DNA of 64,000 nt from Flavobacterium croceum DSM 17960 (GCF_002917885.1 NZ_PQNY01000005.1:113555-177554), one strand, 5' to 3'. Counted from the stretch's first letter, positions 35,790-44,738 are shown. Numbers and translations are program-made. The notes: generated from the sequence alone by a model not told the origin.

Positions 35790-36815
35790 ATGGAAAAGGA
35801 ATTTAAGATTTTATCAATAGATGGCGGAGGAATCAAAGGTTTATATTCTGCAAAAATATTAGAACAATTTGAAGAAAAATTCAATTGTTCAATCTCGGAT
35901 TATTTTGATATGATTTGTGGAACCTCTACGGGAGGATTGATTGCACTTGCTCTATCATTGAAAATTCCAGCTTCGGAAATTTGCAAATTTTATGAAGAAG
36001 AAGGTCCAAAAATATTTCCAAGTTTCAATAAAGTAAAGTTCGGAAAAACTAAAATTAGTAGAGGTACATTAAAACAGGTTCTCTATGGAGGTAAATTCTC
36101 AGATAAACCTTTAAGAAGAGCATTAGAAAACATCTTCAAGGATAGTAAAATTGGAGATAGTAATAATTTATTGTGCATTCCGAGTTATACAATAACTGAA
36201 GCCAGACCTTTTGTTTTCAAATTTGACCATAAAGAAGGAAACCTCGATAGAGATAATGGTGCTTCAATGGTTGATGTTGCATTAGCGACTTCAGCAGCAC
36301 CAACATATTTTCCAATGGCTGAAATAAAATATTACGATAACAAACAGTTTATTGATGGTGGAGTTTGGGGCAATAATCCAACACTCGTTGGTTTATTAGA
36401 AGCACTAGATTATTTCGTTGGCAAAAATAAAGAATTTGATAAATTGAAAATATTATCGGTAAGTAGTCTTTCATTAACAGGAGGAAAAAAGACAGGTTTA
36501 AAAAGGAATAGATCATTTTTAGATTGGAGGGACGAGTTATTTGAAACATCACTAACCGGGCAAAGTTATTTTTCGCATTATTTTATGGAAAAAATACAAA
36601 ACCTTTCAGATATATCTATTGATTATGTTCGAATTCCAACTTCTGAAATATCGAGCGACCAAGAAAGTTTAATTCAACTTGATGTTGCAACAAAAAAGGC
36701 ATTAGACTTAATCAAAGGAAAGGGAAAAGATATGGCAGATGTATTTAAGAAAAAACCTGAAGTCGTAGATTTCTTTAAAAATAAAAAATTATATAACACA
36801 ACTAAAAAACAATAA
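35790..36815 (+). CDS. capV: CBASS effector CapV, patatin-like phospholipase
   Basis: This is a 341-residue patatin-fold protein. The oxyanion motif is DGGGIKG (about residues 11-17), the nucleophile elbow GTSTG (about 46-50, Ser48) and the Asp motif DGGVWGNNP (about 188-196), giving the full Ser-Asp dyad. In CBASS, CapV is switched on by a cyclic dinucleotide and degrades membrane phospholipids, causing abortive infection. It is the first gene of the operon; the CD-NTase gene starts one base after its stop. A -33/-7-like pair (TTGAC, TTATTTG) lies within the 30 bases upstream, but it is not a perfect consensus. Confidence 0.93.
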   Translation: MEKEFKILSIDGGGIKGLYSAKILEQFEEKFNCSISDYFDMICGTSTGGLIALALSLKIPASEICKFYEEEGPKIFPSFNKVKFGKTKISRGTLKQVLYGGKFSDKPLRRALENIFKDSKIGDSNNLLCIPSYTITEARPFVFKFDHKEGNLDRDNGASMVDVALATSAAPTYFPMAEIKYYDNKQFIDGGVWGNNPTLVGLLEALDYFVGKNKEFDKLKILSVSSLSLTGGKKTGLKRNRSFLDWRDELFETSLTGQSYFSHYFMEKIQNLSDISIDYVRIPTSEISSDQESLIQLDVATKKALDLIKGKGKDMADVFKKKPEVVDFFKNKKLYNTTKKQ

Positions 36816-36816
36816 A

Positions 36817-37815
36817 ATGGCTGATTTAAATGAAACATTTGTTAGTTTTAATGGCAACATTAAACTTTCTGAAAAAAGAAAAAAAGAATTAAGAACATCA
36901 AGAAATGCTGTTCGAGAGGATATTCGTAAATATTTCGATGACAATAGAGACAAGCACACAGTAAAATTTAAAGGTCAAGGTTCGTTCTCAATGAATACTT
37001 CTATTCTTCCATTAAGCGGCGAATATGATGTTGATGATGGCGTTTATATTTTTGGTAAAGAAGAAGATAGACCTACACCATCACAAGCGCATGGTTGGAT
37101 TTTGAAAGCTGTTGAAAATAGAACTAATCAAAATAGTATTGATAAAAATACCTGCGTTAGAGTTCAATATGCTGCTCAATATCATATTGACTTACCAATT
37201 TACTATAAAACCACAGATAATGATAACGAATATTTCTTCGATAGTTCTGATGTGCCCGAATTAGCCCACAAAGACAAAGGATGGATTCCAAGTGATCCTT
37301 ATGCTTTTAGATTATGGTTTGAAGAAAAAGCAAAAGGTAAAGAACAATTAAAAAGAATAGTACGCTATTTAAAAGCTTGGACTGATAATAAACACCACTT
37401 GAATTTACCTAGTGGCATGATATTTACAATTTTGGCAGTTAACAATTATGTTTCAAAAGATAGAGACGATGAAGCTTTTTTAGAAACTTTAAAATCTATT
37501 CAATTGGCAATTGATTCTTCAAAAAACTTTTGGGCAAGATATGAATGTTTCAGACCGACTGTTGATACTACTGAAAATTTGTTGGTTAAATATTCATCTG
37601 AAACTAAAAAGAAAAACTTTCTTGACGCTTTAGACAGTTTAATTACTTCTGGTAATCAAGCCATAGAAGCAAAAAGCAAAAAAGATGCTTGTGCCAAGTG
37701 GCAAAAGCATCTAGGAGATAGATTTCCGTGTTCAAACATCGAGGAAAAAGATGAAGATGTGGCAAAAGCATTTTCTTCACCGGACCAATTACGATACGAT
37801 AACAAGTCTGCTTAA
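36817..37815 (+). CDS. cdnA: CBASS cyclic-oligonucleotide synthase (DncV-like CD-NTase)
   Basis: This is a 332-residue nucleotidyltransferase. GQGSFSMNT (G55, S56) and the metal-binding DVD (D71, D73) of YDVDDGVYI, plus the third acidic residue D125 (HIDLPIYY), complete the active site. The sequence around DVDDG resembles Vibrio DncV, so a cGAMP-like product is plausible. The clade and product are inferred. The C-terminus is the expected target for conjugation by Cap2 and here ends SPDQLRYDNKSA. It overlaps cap2 by one base. Confidence 0.92.
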   Translation: MADLNETFVSFNGNIKLSEKRKKELRTSRNAVREDIRKYFDDNRDKHTVKFKGQGSFSMNTSILPLSGEYDVDDGVYIFGKEEDRPTPSQAHGWILKAVENRTNQNSIDKNTCVRVQYAAQYHIDLPIYYKTTDNDNEYFFDSSDVPELAHKDKGWIPSDPYAFRLWFEEKAKGKEQLKRIVRYLKAWTDNKHHLNLPSGMIFTILAVNNYVSKDRDDEAFLETLKSIQLAIDSSKNFWARYECFRPTVDTTENLLVKYSSETKKKNFLDALDSLITSGNQAIEAKSKKDACAKWQKHLGDRFPCSNIEEKDEDVAKAFSSPDQLRYDNKSA

Positions 37816-39563
37816 TGATTGATTACGAATTACTTTTAAAAGAATTTGGAAAAATAGAAAACTGTAAAAATTTAGAAAGTGAAGAATTAAAAACGCTCGA
37901 CTATAAATTTTATAAAGACAGTATTGTTTGGGAAATTCAAACAGAATTGACATTTAATAATAAAAATATTGATGTTGTTTTCTATTTGAGTTTTCCAAAC
38001 GATTTTCCTTTTGTAACACCTAAAATTTTTATCAATAAGGAAAGTTACCATGATTTAAAATATATTCCTCACATTAATGAAGATTTAAGCATTTGTATTT
38101 TTGATGAAGGGCTCAATTTAATTTTGCCTAAAAATGATTTTGTTGGTTTTATTGAATTAATGGTTTCTAAAGCAAAAAAAATAATTCGCGATGCCGAAGA
38201 TGTTCACTATAAGAAAAACGAATTTAAAAGAGAATTTAAGGCATACTGGGAATTAAATTATTCTAAAAGTGATATTATATCAAATTTAGGTTTTCACTCT
38301 ATAAATGAGAATAGTGGCGAAGAAATAAAAGGCATAAAATTCACAAATAGTTACTTGTCAAATTATGAGTATTTCATAGGTAATAATGATGCCGATTTTA
38401 AGAAAATTAAAGAGTATGCAAAAGAACACAATTGTAATTTCAAAGAAGTTGGCATTTTGCTTATTGAAAATGAATTCATTGAACCACCTTTTGAATTAAC
38501 TTTTGCAGACACATTAGCTATTTTAAAGAAAAACAATAACAACTACAATAAATTCAAAGAATTATGCAGAAATAATGATTTTGATTGTGTTTTAGTAATT
38601 TTTATAAACAGCAATAATTCTTCTGATGAATATTATGGTTGGACATATCAGAATGCAGAAATATTATCAAGAAAAAAAGGAGGCAGTAGAAATATTTCTT
38701 CAAAAATAGATCATTTATCAAATCGTATTAATGAAAAAAAATCTGCCACAAGATTAACATTTGATAATATCAGCATAAATAGATTACAATTAAGAACAAC
38801 TGGTTATACCGAAAAGCAAAAAAGTGTTGCAATTAGCGGTTTAGGTAGTGTAGGTTCAAATCTTGTGTTTTTTCTAAAAAACTTACCAATCAACAGATTT
38901 AATTTAATTGACAAGGAAGCTTTATCTTCTGAGAACATCAAGAGACATTTATCCGGATTTTCACTTTTAAAAAACAATAAAGTTGATGCCGTAAAAAATG
39001 ACTTAAAGAACACTAATCCTTTAATTGAAGTAGAAACAAAAATAAAATCGGTAACTACAATTATCCAAACAGAAGTTGATTTCATAAATGATTGTGATTT
39101 TCATATTGTAGCAATTGGAAAAACAATGATTGAAGAGTTTATACTCAATCAAGTAATTGAAGGAAAATTAATAAAACCAACATTCATTTTTTGGGTTGAA
39201 CCTTTTTTAGCGAGTGGTCAAATGTTATTTATAATGCCTAATGATGCTGAAAAAGCTTTAACGTTTATTAAAAAAGAAAATTATGATTATAGTGTTTTGT
39301 CGAATTCAGAAAATCAACAAGACAAAACATATTTGATTGAAGGAAGTTGTCAAACAGGGTTTTTTCCATATTCGGCTTCATATTTAATTCAATTCCTTTC
39401 ATCTATTTTTCCATATTTAAAAGAACATATTACTAATAATGACAATGTTTCAAGGGTTTACTCTTGGATTGGAGATAAAGAACTATTAAGTAGTAAAGGA
39501 TTAGTAATTACAGATTTTGGATCAAATAACAGCTCATTCCAACTAATAAGAAATAATTTATGA
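37815..39563 (+). CDS. cap2: CBASS Cap2, E1-E2 fusion ubiquitin-transferase-like protein
   Basis: This is a 582-residue protein. The N-terminal E2-like domain has a candidate catalytic Cys at C94 (HINEDLSICIF). The C-terminal E1/ThiF domain begins near residue 330 with the nucleotide-binding GLGSVGSN and continues with LIDKEALSSENIKRHL. A second catalytic Cys is likely in EGSCQTGFFPYSA (about residue 515). In type II CBASS, Cap2 conjugates the C-terminus of the CD-NTase to cell proteins and primes its activity. It overlaps cap3 by four bases (ATGA). Confidence 0.92.
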   Translation: MIDYELLLKEFGKIENCKNLESEELKTLDYKFYKDSIVWEIQTELTFNNKNIDVVFYLSFPNDFPFVTPKIFINKESYHDLKYIPHINEDLSICIFDEGLNLILPKNDFVGFIELMVSKAKKIIRDAEDVHYKKNEFKREFKAYWELNYSKSDIISNLGFHSINENSGEEIKGIKFTNSYLSNYEYFIGNNDADFKKIKEYAKEHNCNFKEVGILLIENEFIEPPFELTFADTLAILKKNNNNYNKFKELCRNNDFDCVLVIFINSNNSSDEYYGWTYQNAEILSRKKGGSRNISSKIDHLSNRINEKKSATRLTFDNISINRLQLRTTGYTEKQKSVAISGLGSVGSNLVFFLKNLPINRFNLIDKEALSSENIKRHLSGFSLLKNNKVDAVKNDLKNTNPLIEVETKIKSVTTIIQTEVDFINDCDFHIVAIGKTMIEEFILNQVIEGKLIKPTFIFWVEPFLASGQMLFIMPNDAEKALTFIKKENYDYSVLSNSENQQDKTYLIEGSCQTGFFPYSASYLIQFLSSIFPYLKEHITNNDNVSRVYSWIGDKELLSSKGLVITDFGSNNSSFQLIRNNL

Positions 39564-40036
39564 AAGAATTTGAGTTAGGAGATTTGTCAATCAAAATATC
39601 CGATGAAGTATTAGAAAAAATGAAGTCTTTTATTCAAAATGAAAATCATAAACCAGAAGCTGGTGGCATATTAATTGGACATTATTTAGAAGATAAAAAT
39701 TATTCAATTACCGATGTTTCTTTACCTAGTGAGCTCGACAAATCGAGTAGATTTAATTTTACTAGATCTAAAAGAAATGCTCAAAAAATAATTAATGAAA
39801 TTTTTAAAGATAGTAAGGGAAAGAAAATATATTTGGGCGAATGGCATACACATCCCGAAGATTATCCTACTCCTTCTAGTCTTGATAAAAAATCCATATT
39901 AGAACAAATTAGAGGCAATATTCTCAATTCTGAAATAATCTTCATGCTGATAATAGGTAGAAAAGGGCTTTATATTTCATATGTTGAGAAAACAGGAATT
40001 AAGACTGAAAAAAATATTAAATTTGAAGAATTTTAA
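39560..40036 (+). CDS. cap3: CBASS Cap3, JAB/JAMM isopeptidase
   Basis: This is a 158-residue metalloprotease. The JAMM motif is complete: E34 (EAGGILIGH), then H96-x-H98-P with S106 and D109 in HTHPEDYPTPSSLD. Cap3 removes the CD-NTase from its Cap2-made conjugates and so limits CBASS activity. It completes a four-gene type II CBASS operon with CapV, CdnA and Cap2. The next gene starts only five bases later, so the operon seems to continue beyond the canonical set. Confidence 0.92.
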   Translation: MKEFELGDLSIKISDEVLEKMKSFIQNENHKPEAGGILIGHYLEDKNYSITDVSLPSELDKSSRFNFTRSKRNAQKIINEIFKDSKGKKIYLGEWHTHPEDYPTPSSLDKKSILEQIRGNILNSEIIFMLIIGRKGLYISYVEKTGIKTEKNIKFEEF

Positions 40037-40041
40037 ACAAT

Positions 40042-40680
40042 TTGATTTTGAATTTTAAATACTACAACACAAATAAATTAATAATATTTATACTAGTACT
40101 ATCTGTATTTTATAATTATGTTTCAAAATATATTGAAAGTATAATTATTAAACATAAAATACTAAATGAAGCATACAGCTATTTTGGTGTTTTTTCTACA
40201 ATAGCACTAATAACATCAACTATAATTTTTATTGATTTAATAGGATGGAGATTTAAAATCTTTAGTTGGCTTATTAATATTCCAAATTTAAACGGCAGAT
40301 ATACCGGAGAAGTAGTATCTAGTTATCAGAGTTCAGGTGTTCCAGTTAAAAAAGTATGTGTTATGGAGATTAAGCAAACAGCTTCAAAACTTCATATATT
40401 CACTTATTTTGCTGATATAAATACAAATTTAAATACCTCAAGTTCATTTAGTGTTATTGAGCAAATCATACCCGAAGAAAATAACACCTTTAGTATCTTT
40501 TATATATTTTCTAATGAAACAGCACCATTATTCAATCTTAACAATCATGTTGGCACGGCCAAATTAAAATATTATAAAGATATTTTGACATTAGAGGGAG
40601 AATATTACAACCAAAGAAATAACAATGGGACAATCAAGATACAGTTTTCTCAAAAAAAGTTGTTAGGCAGATTAGTTTAA
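40042..40680 (+). CDS. Two-TM beta-barrel protein resembling CBASS effector Cap15 (2TM-beta)
   Basis: This is a 212-residue protein with two membrane helices (about residues 12-28 and 47-68). A soluble beta-strand-rich domain (about 81-205) begins NLNGRYTGEVVSSY and ends GTIKIQFSQKK. This layout is that of Cap15 and related 2TM-beta effectors, which bind cyclic nucleotides with the barrel and disrupt the inner membrane. The start is TTG (40042 or 40048); no ATG is near. A canonical CBASS has one effector, and CapV already fills that role here. The next gene encodes a diadenylate-cyclase-fold protein, so this may be a separate effector. Family placement is from layout and the NLNGRYTGE start. 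Confidence 0.72.
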   Translation: MILNFKYYNTNKLIIFILVLSVFYNYVSKYIESIIIKHKILNEAYSYFGVFSTIALITSTIIFIDLIGWRFKIFSWLINIPNLNGRYTGEVVSSYQSSGVPVKKVCVMEIKQTASKLHIFTYFADINTNLNTSSSFSVIEQIIPEENNTFSIFYIFSNETAPLFNLNNHVGTAKLKYYKDILTLEGEYYNQRNNNGTIKIQFSQKKLLGRLV

Positions 40681-40686
40681 ATCGTC

Positions 40687-41130
40687 ATGATAAAAAAAAT
40701 AATAAACCTTTGTAATGATATAAATAAACTTAAAAGTAAAAACTTTGAAGGTATTGGTTTGGTAATATATTCAGATATTAACGAGTTACCAATCGCATCG
40801 ATGAATACAGAAAAAACAACTTATGATTTACCAATAAGTAGCTATGATGATATTTTAAAAACATTGATAGAAATTTCTTCATCAAATAGTAAATTTCAGG
40901 ATGGTTTTCATTTATTATCAAAAGAATTTAAACTAACACACATTTCTCAATATTTTTCAACACCCATAATTAAAAATTTAATCGTCACTAATATTTTTGG
41001 CAGCAGATATAGAACAGCATTATATGGCTCATGTATACCGAATGTATTATTCACAGCAGTAATAAGTAAAAACTACGGATTGATTATTTTTGAAAATGGA
41101 AAAGAAATCTATAAAAAAGAGTTGAATTAA
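40687..41130 (+). CDS. Small DisA_N/CdaA-fold protein, putative cyclic-dinucleotide synthase
   Basis: This is a 147-residue protein that lines up with the diadenylate cyclase (DAC) core over its length. FEGIGLVIYSD matches the first strand, QDGFHLL (D72, G73) the DGA motif, and GSRYRTA (G105-A111) the GTRHRAA motif. The ending FTAVISKNYGLIIFENGKE matches VIVVSEETGxIxxxxNGE. Differences are DGF for DGA and RYR for RHR, so activity or product may differ. It lacks the membrane or DNA-binding domains of CdaA and DisA. It follows the 2TM-beta gene by six bases. It is a candidate signal synthase, or a sensor that binds nucleotide, for that effector. Confidence 0.68.
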   Translation: MIKKIINLCNDINKLKSKNFEGIGLVIYSDINELPIASMNTEKTTYDLPISSYDDILKTLIEISSSNSKFQDGFHLLSKEFKLTHISQYFSTPIIKNLIVTNIFGSRYRTALYGSCIPNVLFTAVISKNYGLIIFENGKEIYKKELN

Positions 41131-41131
41131 G

Positions 41132-42502
41132 ATGCTAAATCCAACACAAATAAAATCAATAGTAAGCTCTGGAGAAGGATTTAATACCGAATTCAAAGAA
41201 AGAGTGCCAACTAATCTAAAAGGAATTACAGAAGAAGTATGCGCTTTTGCAAATGCTTCTGGAGGGGTTTTATTAATTGGTGTAGATGATAAAAATGCAA
41301 TTCAAGGTGTTGCTATCGATAATTCCAAACGTTCAGCAATACAAAACTCCATAGGAGAAATTTCGCCACCATTACAATGTGATTTTTATATTGTTGAGGT
41401 TGATGGTAAAAATGTTGCAGTTATAGAAGTGCCTTCTGGTCAAAACAAACCTTATGTTTTATCGGGTGCAATTTATGTTCGTCAAGGTCCAAATTCTCAA
41501 AAACTAACTACCGTTGAAGAAATGAGGAACTTCTTTCAGCAAACCGATAGAATTTTCTTTGACGATGTTTCCTGTATAGAAGCAAATATAGAAAATGACA
41601 TTTCAAAAGAAAGTATTAAAACGTTCCGTTTTGAAGCTGAATTAGTCAATGCAACATCTGACGAACAATTATTTTCCAACTTAAAATTAATTTCAAATGA
41701 TGGCTATTTAAAAAACGGTACTATTTTGTTTTTCGGAAAAGAACCGGAAGTTTTCTTTGAAAAAGCAGTTATTCGTTGTTTGGTCTTTGATGGCATCGAC
41801 AAAAGATATATTGTAGATGACAAAGTGATGACAGGAACATTATACCAGCAATATCAAAAAAGTATGATTTGGCTAAAATCAAAACTAAACGTAAGGTATG
41901 ATATTGAAGGCGAAGGAGCCAATCCAAGAAATGAATATTGGGAAATTCCAATAATTGCGTTCAAAGAAGCTATTATTAATTCACTAGCGCATCGTGATTA
42001 TTATGATAAAGGAGCACGAACAACTATTGAAGTTTTTGATGATCGTGTAGAAATATCAAATCCTGGTGGTTTAGTTAGTGCAGTTCCAAGAAATGAATTT
42101 GGTAAAAGAAGTGCAAGTAGAAATCCTTTAATCTTTAGTTTATTTGAAAGAATGAGATTAGTAGAACAAATAGGTTCAGGTATTGCAAGAATGCGAGATG
42201 TAATGAAAGAAGAAGGATTAACACCACCTGAATTTAATATTGATGGAATGTTTACAGTTACACTTAGAAGACCTTTTGATTTTGAAAAGTGGGTAGAAAA
42301 GTGGGTAGAAAAACTAACAGATAATAGAGTTAAAATTCTTAGAGAAGTACATAATAATCCAAAAGTAACTAAGAAAGAATTAGAACAAGTAGTAAGTATA
42401 AGTGCTTCTGCTATAGATAATAACATAGATGTTCTTAAAGATTTAGGACTACTTACTAGAGAAGGAAGTGATAAAGGTGGAAATTGGAAAATTAATTACT
42501 AA
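41132..42502 (+). CDS. AlbA_2/Schlafen-type ATP-binding regulator with winged helix
   Basis: This is a 456-residue protein. The N-terminal AlbA_2 (formerly AAA_4) domain (about residues 10-130; EFKERVPTN, ANASGGVLLIGVDD, IYVRQGPNSQ) is followed by a HATPase_c_4-like region (IINSLAHRDYYDKGARTTIEVFDDRVEISNPGG) and a C-terminal winged helix (KVTKKELEQVVSISASAIDNNIDVLKDLGLL). Such proteins are thought to regulate transcription, often beside defence genes. It starts one base after the DAC-like gene. Two WVEK repeats at about residues 387-394 come from tandem copies of a 12-base unit that recurs past the stop codon. Confidence 0.82.
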   Translation: MLNPTQIKSIVSSGEGFNTEFKERVPTNLKGITEEVCAFANASGGVLLIGVDDKNAIQGVAIDNSKRSAIQNSIGEISPPLQCDFYIVEVDGKNVAVIEVPSGQNKPYVLSGAIYVRQGPNSQKLTTVEEMRNFFQQTDRIFFDDVSCIEANIENDISKESIKTFRFEAELVNATSDEQLFSNLKLISNDGYLKNGTILFFGKEPEVFFEKAVIRCLVFDGIDKRYIVDDKVMTGTLYQQYQKSMIWLKSKLNVRYDIEGEGANPRNEYWEIPIIAFKEAIINSLAHRDYYDKGARTTIEVFDDRVEISNPGGLVSAVPRNEFGKRSASRNPLIFSLFERMRLVEQIGSGIARMRDVMKEEGLTPPEFNIDGMFTVTLRRPFDFEKWVEKWVEKLTDNRVKILREVHNNPKVTKKELEQVVSISASAIDNNIDVLKDLGLLTREGSDKGGNWKINY

Positions 42503-44067
42503 TTACAATAGGTGGGTAGAAAAGGTGGGTAGAAAAACAACCTCAAATTTTAATTCATTATCTCATTCATCTGCACAAAAATCGCTCCTAGTCCAAGTAT
42601 TCCTAGCATCCATTTTTGTTTGTTTCATTTCGCTAATTTCATTTCTAAATAACAGAATGTTCTTTTTTGTTTAGTGGTAAAAGGGAAGTTTTATATTTCT
42701 GTTGCCACTCCTTTGCCAACGCTCCAAAAAAATTACTGGCACAGTTTTTATCAAAAACACGTACGCTTCGCAACTTGCGCCAGTAATTTTTTCTCCAAAG
42801 CTTCTTTACATAATGTGGCATTATAGTGCATAAAGAACTATCCTGCTACTAATCAAAATCTCGGATGCACTATAATAACATTATGTAAAAAAGCCGCCAC
42901 ACCCAACGCTCATGCCAGTGGCTCCAGGACAACTTTTTTCCATGCTTCCTCGCACCAGCCTGCATAGAAAAAAACCGTCCTTCGCCACTGGCTGCAACAA
43001 CGTTCTTCATTTCATAGGAATATTATCGGTTACCATCGCTTTTATGAACGTTCACGGTAACTGTTTTTATCAGCTTTGTGTTTAAATAGGAAGTATTTGC
43101 ATTGCTTTTGCAAGTAATAAAATGGCTTTATTTTAGTTAATTTTCCGATGGTAAAAAGCCATTTTATTACCCACAAAACCAAAATATCCAGTAAGAGTAT
43201 CATTTTTTATTTGCCAGAAAATAATAAGTAATTGCTCCAGCGAAAAGCTAATGCCTTGCCGTTTTTTAAGATAATCTGCTGTATACTGAACACTGCGACT
43301 GCCAACTGAATTTTAGGCATCAGCTTTTCCACTAGAGCAATCAGAAACATCCCAATAAGCAAATAAAAAATGATACCCTTACTCACGCTACTGCCACATC
43401 CCACTCGGTAGTATAATGCATTGTTTTTTGAAGATGCTTCCCATTTTCTGTACAACATCCTATTAAATTGAAAACTTCCATTTCATAGGACGATTAAGCA
43501 TCCTCAAAAATCAAATCCAAGAAAGAGTATCAAATTCTTTGGCTGGATGAATAGCTTTTTATTTTTTGATTTCGTTTATTCATCCATCCAAAGAATTTGA
43601 TACCCTTTCCGAAGACGACCATCTTTCAAATCAACTCTCATTACTTCAGATAAAATCCGATTAAACAAAAACATTTGATTTGAATATTCAAAATAAAAAA
43701 TAAAAAAAAAGAGAGCAAAGATAAGTTTCAGGTATTCAAAAAAGCAAGTTCAAGCCCTTTGGGTTTCAGAAAAAATCTCCACCCAAACGGTTTCAAAAGA
43801 CATTTTACTTCTGATTAGACGCTGCCGATTTCAATCACGTATCGGGTAGTATTTTTTCTGAAAAACTTGCTTTTTTGAAACCTTCCACTTGGACGAATGG
43901 CTTTCTTTTTTTCTTTTTTTCTTTTGAAATGAATATTCTTCGCTTCCAATTAAAAAATAACATTTGGCGAAAAAAATTTTTATGGGCGGAGCATAGCGAG
44001 GCACATCTGCATTCATTAGAAACTCAACAGGAAATTAGAAGAAAACCTAATTTTTAAATCCGAAGCC
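42503..44067. other. 1.5-kb gene-free region
   Basis: I see no convincing gene here; open frames are short and not protein-like. It begins with two extra copies of the 12-base unit GTGGGTAGAAAA (42512 and 42525), which also occurs twice in the preceding gene (42289, 42301). From about 42727 it consists mainly of successive long inverted repeats, listed in the next feature. Confidence 0.7.
42727..43879. repeat. Tandem array of at least eight long imperfect hairpins
   Basis: Paired arms read by eye are: 42727-42740/42779-42792 (14 bp perfect); 42805-42831/42865-42889 (about 24 bp with a small bulge); 42914-42945/42962-42992 (imperfect); 43114-43129/43155-43170 (16 perfect); 43197-43214/43359-43376 (18 perfect, with further inner pairing); 43425-43439/43496-43510 (14 of 15); 43527-43553/43577-43603 (26 of 27); and 43735-43750/43864-43879 (16 perfect) enclosing 43764-43776/43851-43863 (13 perfect). 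The fifth and seventh share outer ends AGAGTATC and GATACCCTT. Loops differ, so they are not simple copies. Possible roles include a transfer origin, a structured RNA, or folded ssDNA. Confidence 0.75.
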
Positions 44068-44490
44068 ATGATGAATTTTATCATTAAAACCCACAAGAAG
44101 AATATCATTTACAGCAAACCGCACTTTTTTGTTTTAAACAAAGGGATGAACAGCGGAAAGCCTCAAAATGAGCCATTCACAAACAGTTTCGTAATCATAT
44201 TTGATAATGAAACTGATTGCGAAAATATTTTTTGGATTGCTTATAGCTTGTGGAAATCTAAATTTTGGCACCAGCATTTAGTTGGTTCTGTGATTTCTTT
44301 TTTGCGTCTTCCTGATTTTAAAAAAGAGTTTTTCCCAAAATCAAAACTCTTGATGGATGAACACGAAGCACATTTGAAGCATGTTGAAGCTTTAAAACTT
44401 CTTGAACTAAAAGAAAAACAATTTCACGAAAACATCAATTTAATCAACGATATGCGTAGAGTTATTGTGCATCGCTATTGTAACAAATAA
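44068..44490 (+). CDS. DUF6943-like hypothetical protein of mobile elements
   Basis: This is a 140-residue protein without signal peptide. The block FFVLNKGMNSGKP near residue 25 and FWIAYSLWKSKFWHQHLVGSVI in the middle match a family I recall as DUF6943, commonly carried on Bacteroidota plasmids and conjugative elements. The C-terminal half is a charged helix. The start is ATG 44068 or 44071. Function is unknown. It and the next small gene form a short + strand unit ended by the terminator at 44708. Confidence 0.7.
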   Translation: MMNFIIKTHKKNIIYSKPHFFVLNKGMNSGKPQNEPFTNSFVIIFDNETDCENIFWIAYSLWKSKFWHQHLVGSVISFLRLPDFKKEFFPKSKLLMDEHEAHLKHVEALKLLELKEKQFHENINLINDMRRVIVHRYCNK

Positions 44491-44518
44491 TTTATTTATA
44501 ATCCTTAAAATCAATTCT

Positions 44519-44698
44519 ATGAGTATATTTCTTTTATTTCAAACCGATAGTTGGAAGTCAAAAGCATCAAGAGTTTTCTTTGGAGCTTTTGATAGTAGAG
44601 CAAAAGCATTAGATTATGCAAAATACAACGATTTGTATTGGTATAATTCAGAAGTTGTAGTGGTTGAGGTGATACTCAATCAATTTGGAGAAGTTTAA
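44519..44698 (+). CDS. Small hypothetical protein
   Basis: This is a 59-residue protein beginning MSIFLLFQTDSWKSKASRVFFGAF and ending VVVEVILNQFGEV. It looks like one compact alpha/beta domain. ATG 44519 is preferred to an upstream in-frame TTG that would overlap the previous gene. Short proteins of this pattern (a strand, an aromatic-rich helix DYAKYNDLYWY, a strand) follow DUF6943-like genes in Flavobacteria as I recall. Function is unknown. Confidence 0.55.
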   Translation: MSIFLLFQTDSWKSKASRVFFGAFDSRAKALDYAKYNDLYWYNSEVVVVEVILNQFGEV

Positions 44699-44707
44699 TA
44701 TTGAAAA

Positions 44708-44738
44708 TGCCTAGTTTTTTGCTAGGCACTTTATTTTT
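44708..44738. terminator. Terminator between convergent genes
   Basis: TGCCTAG (44708-44714) pairs with CTAGGCA (44722-44728) around a T-rich loop, followed by a T-rich run. It lies between the + strand small gene ending at 44698 and the minus-strand methyltransferase ending at 44738. Confidence 0.7.

Noticed and set aside
43207..43458. Minus-strand open frame in the hairpin region
   Set aside because: It is formed largely by the arms of an inverted repeat and has no recognisable domain.
42727..43879. Integron attC cassette array
   Set aside because: Successive hairpins lack the R/L box pattern and there are no cassette genes or integron integrase nearby.
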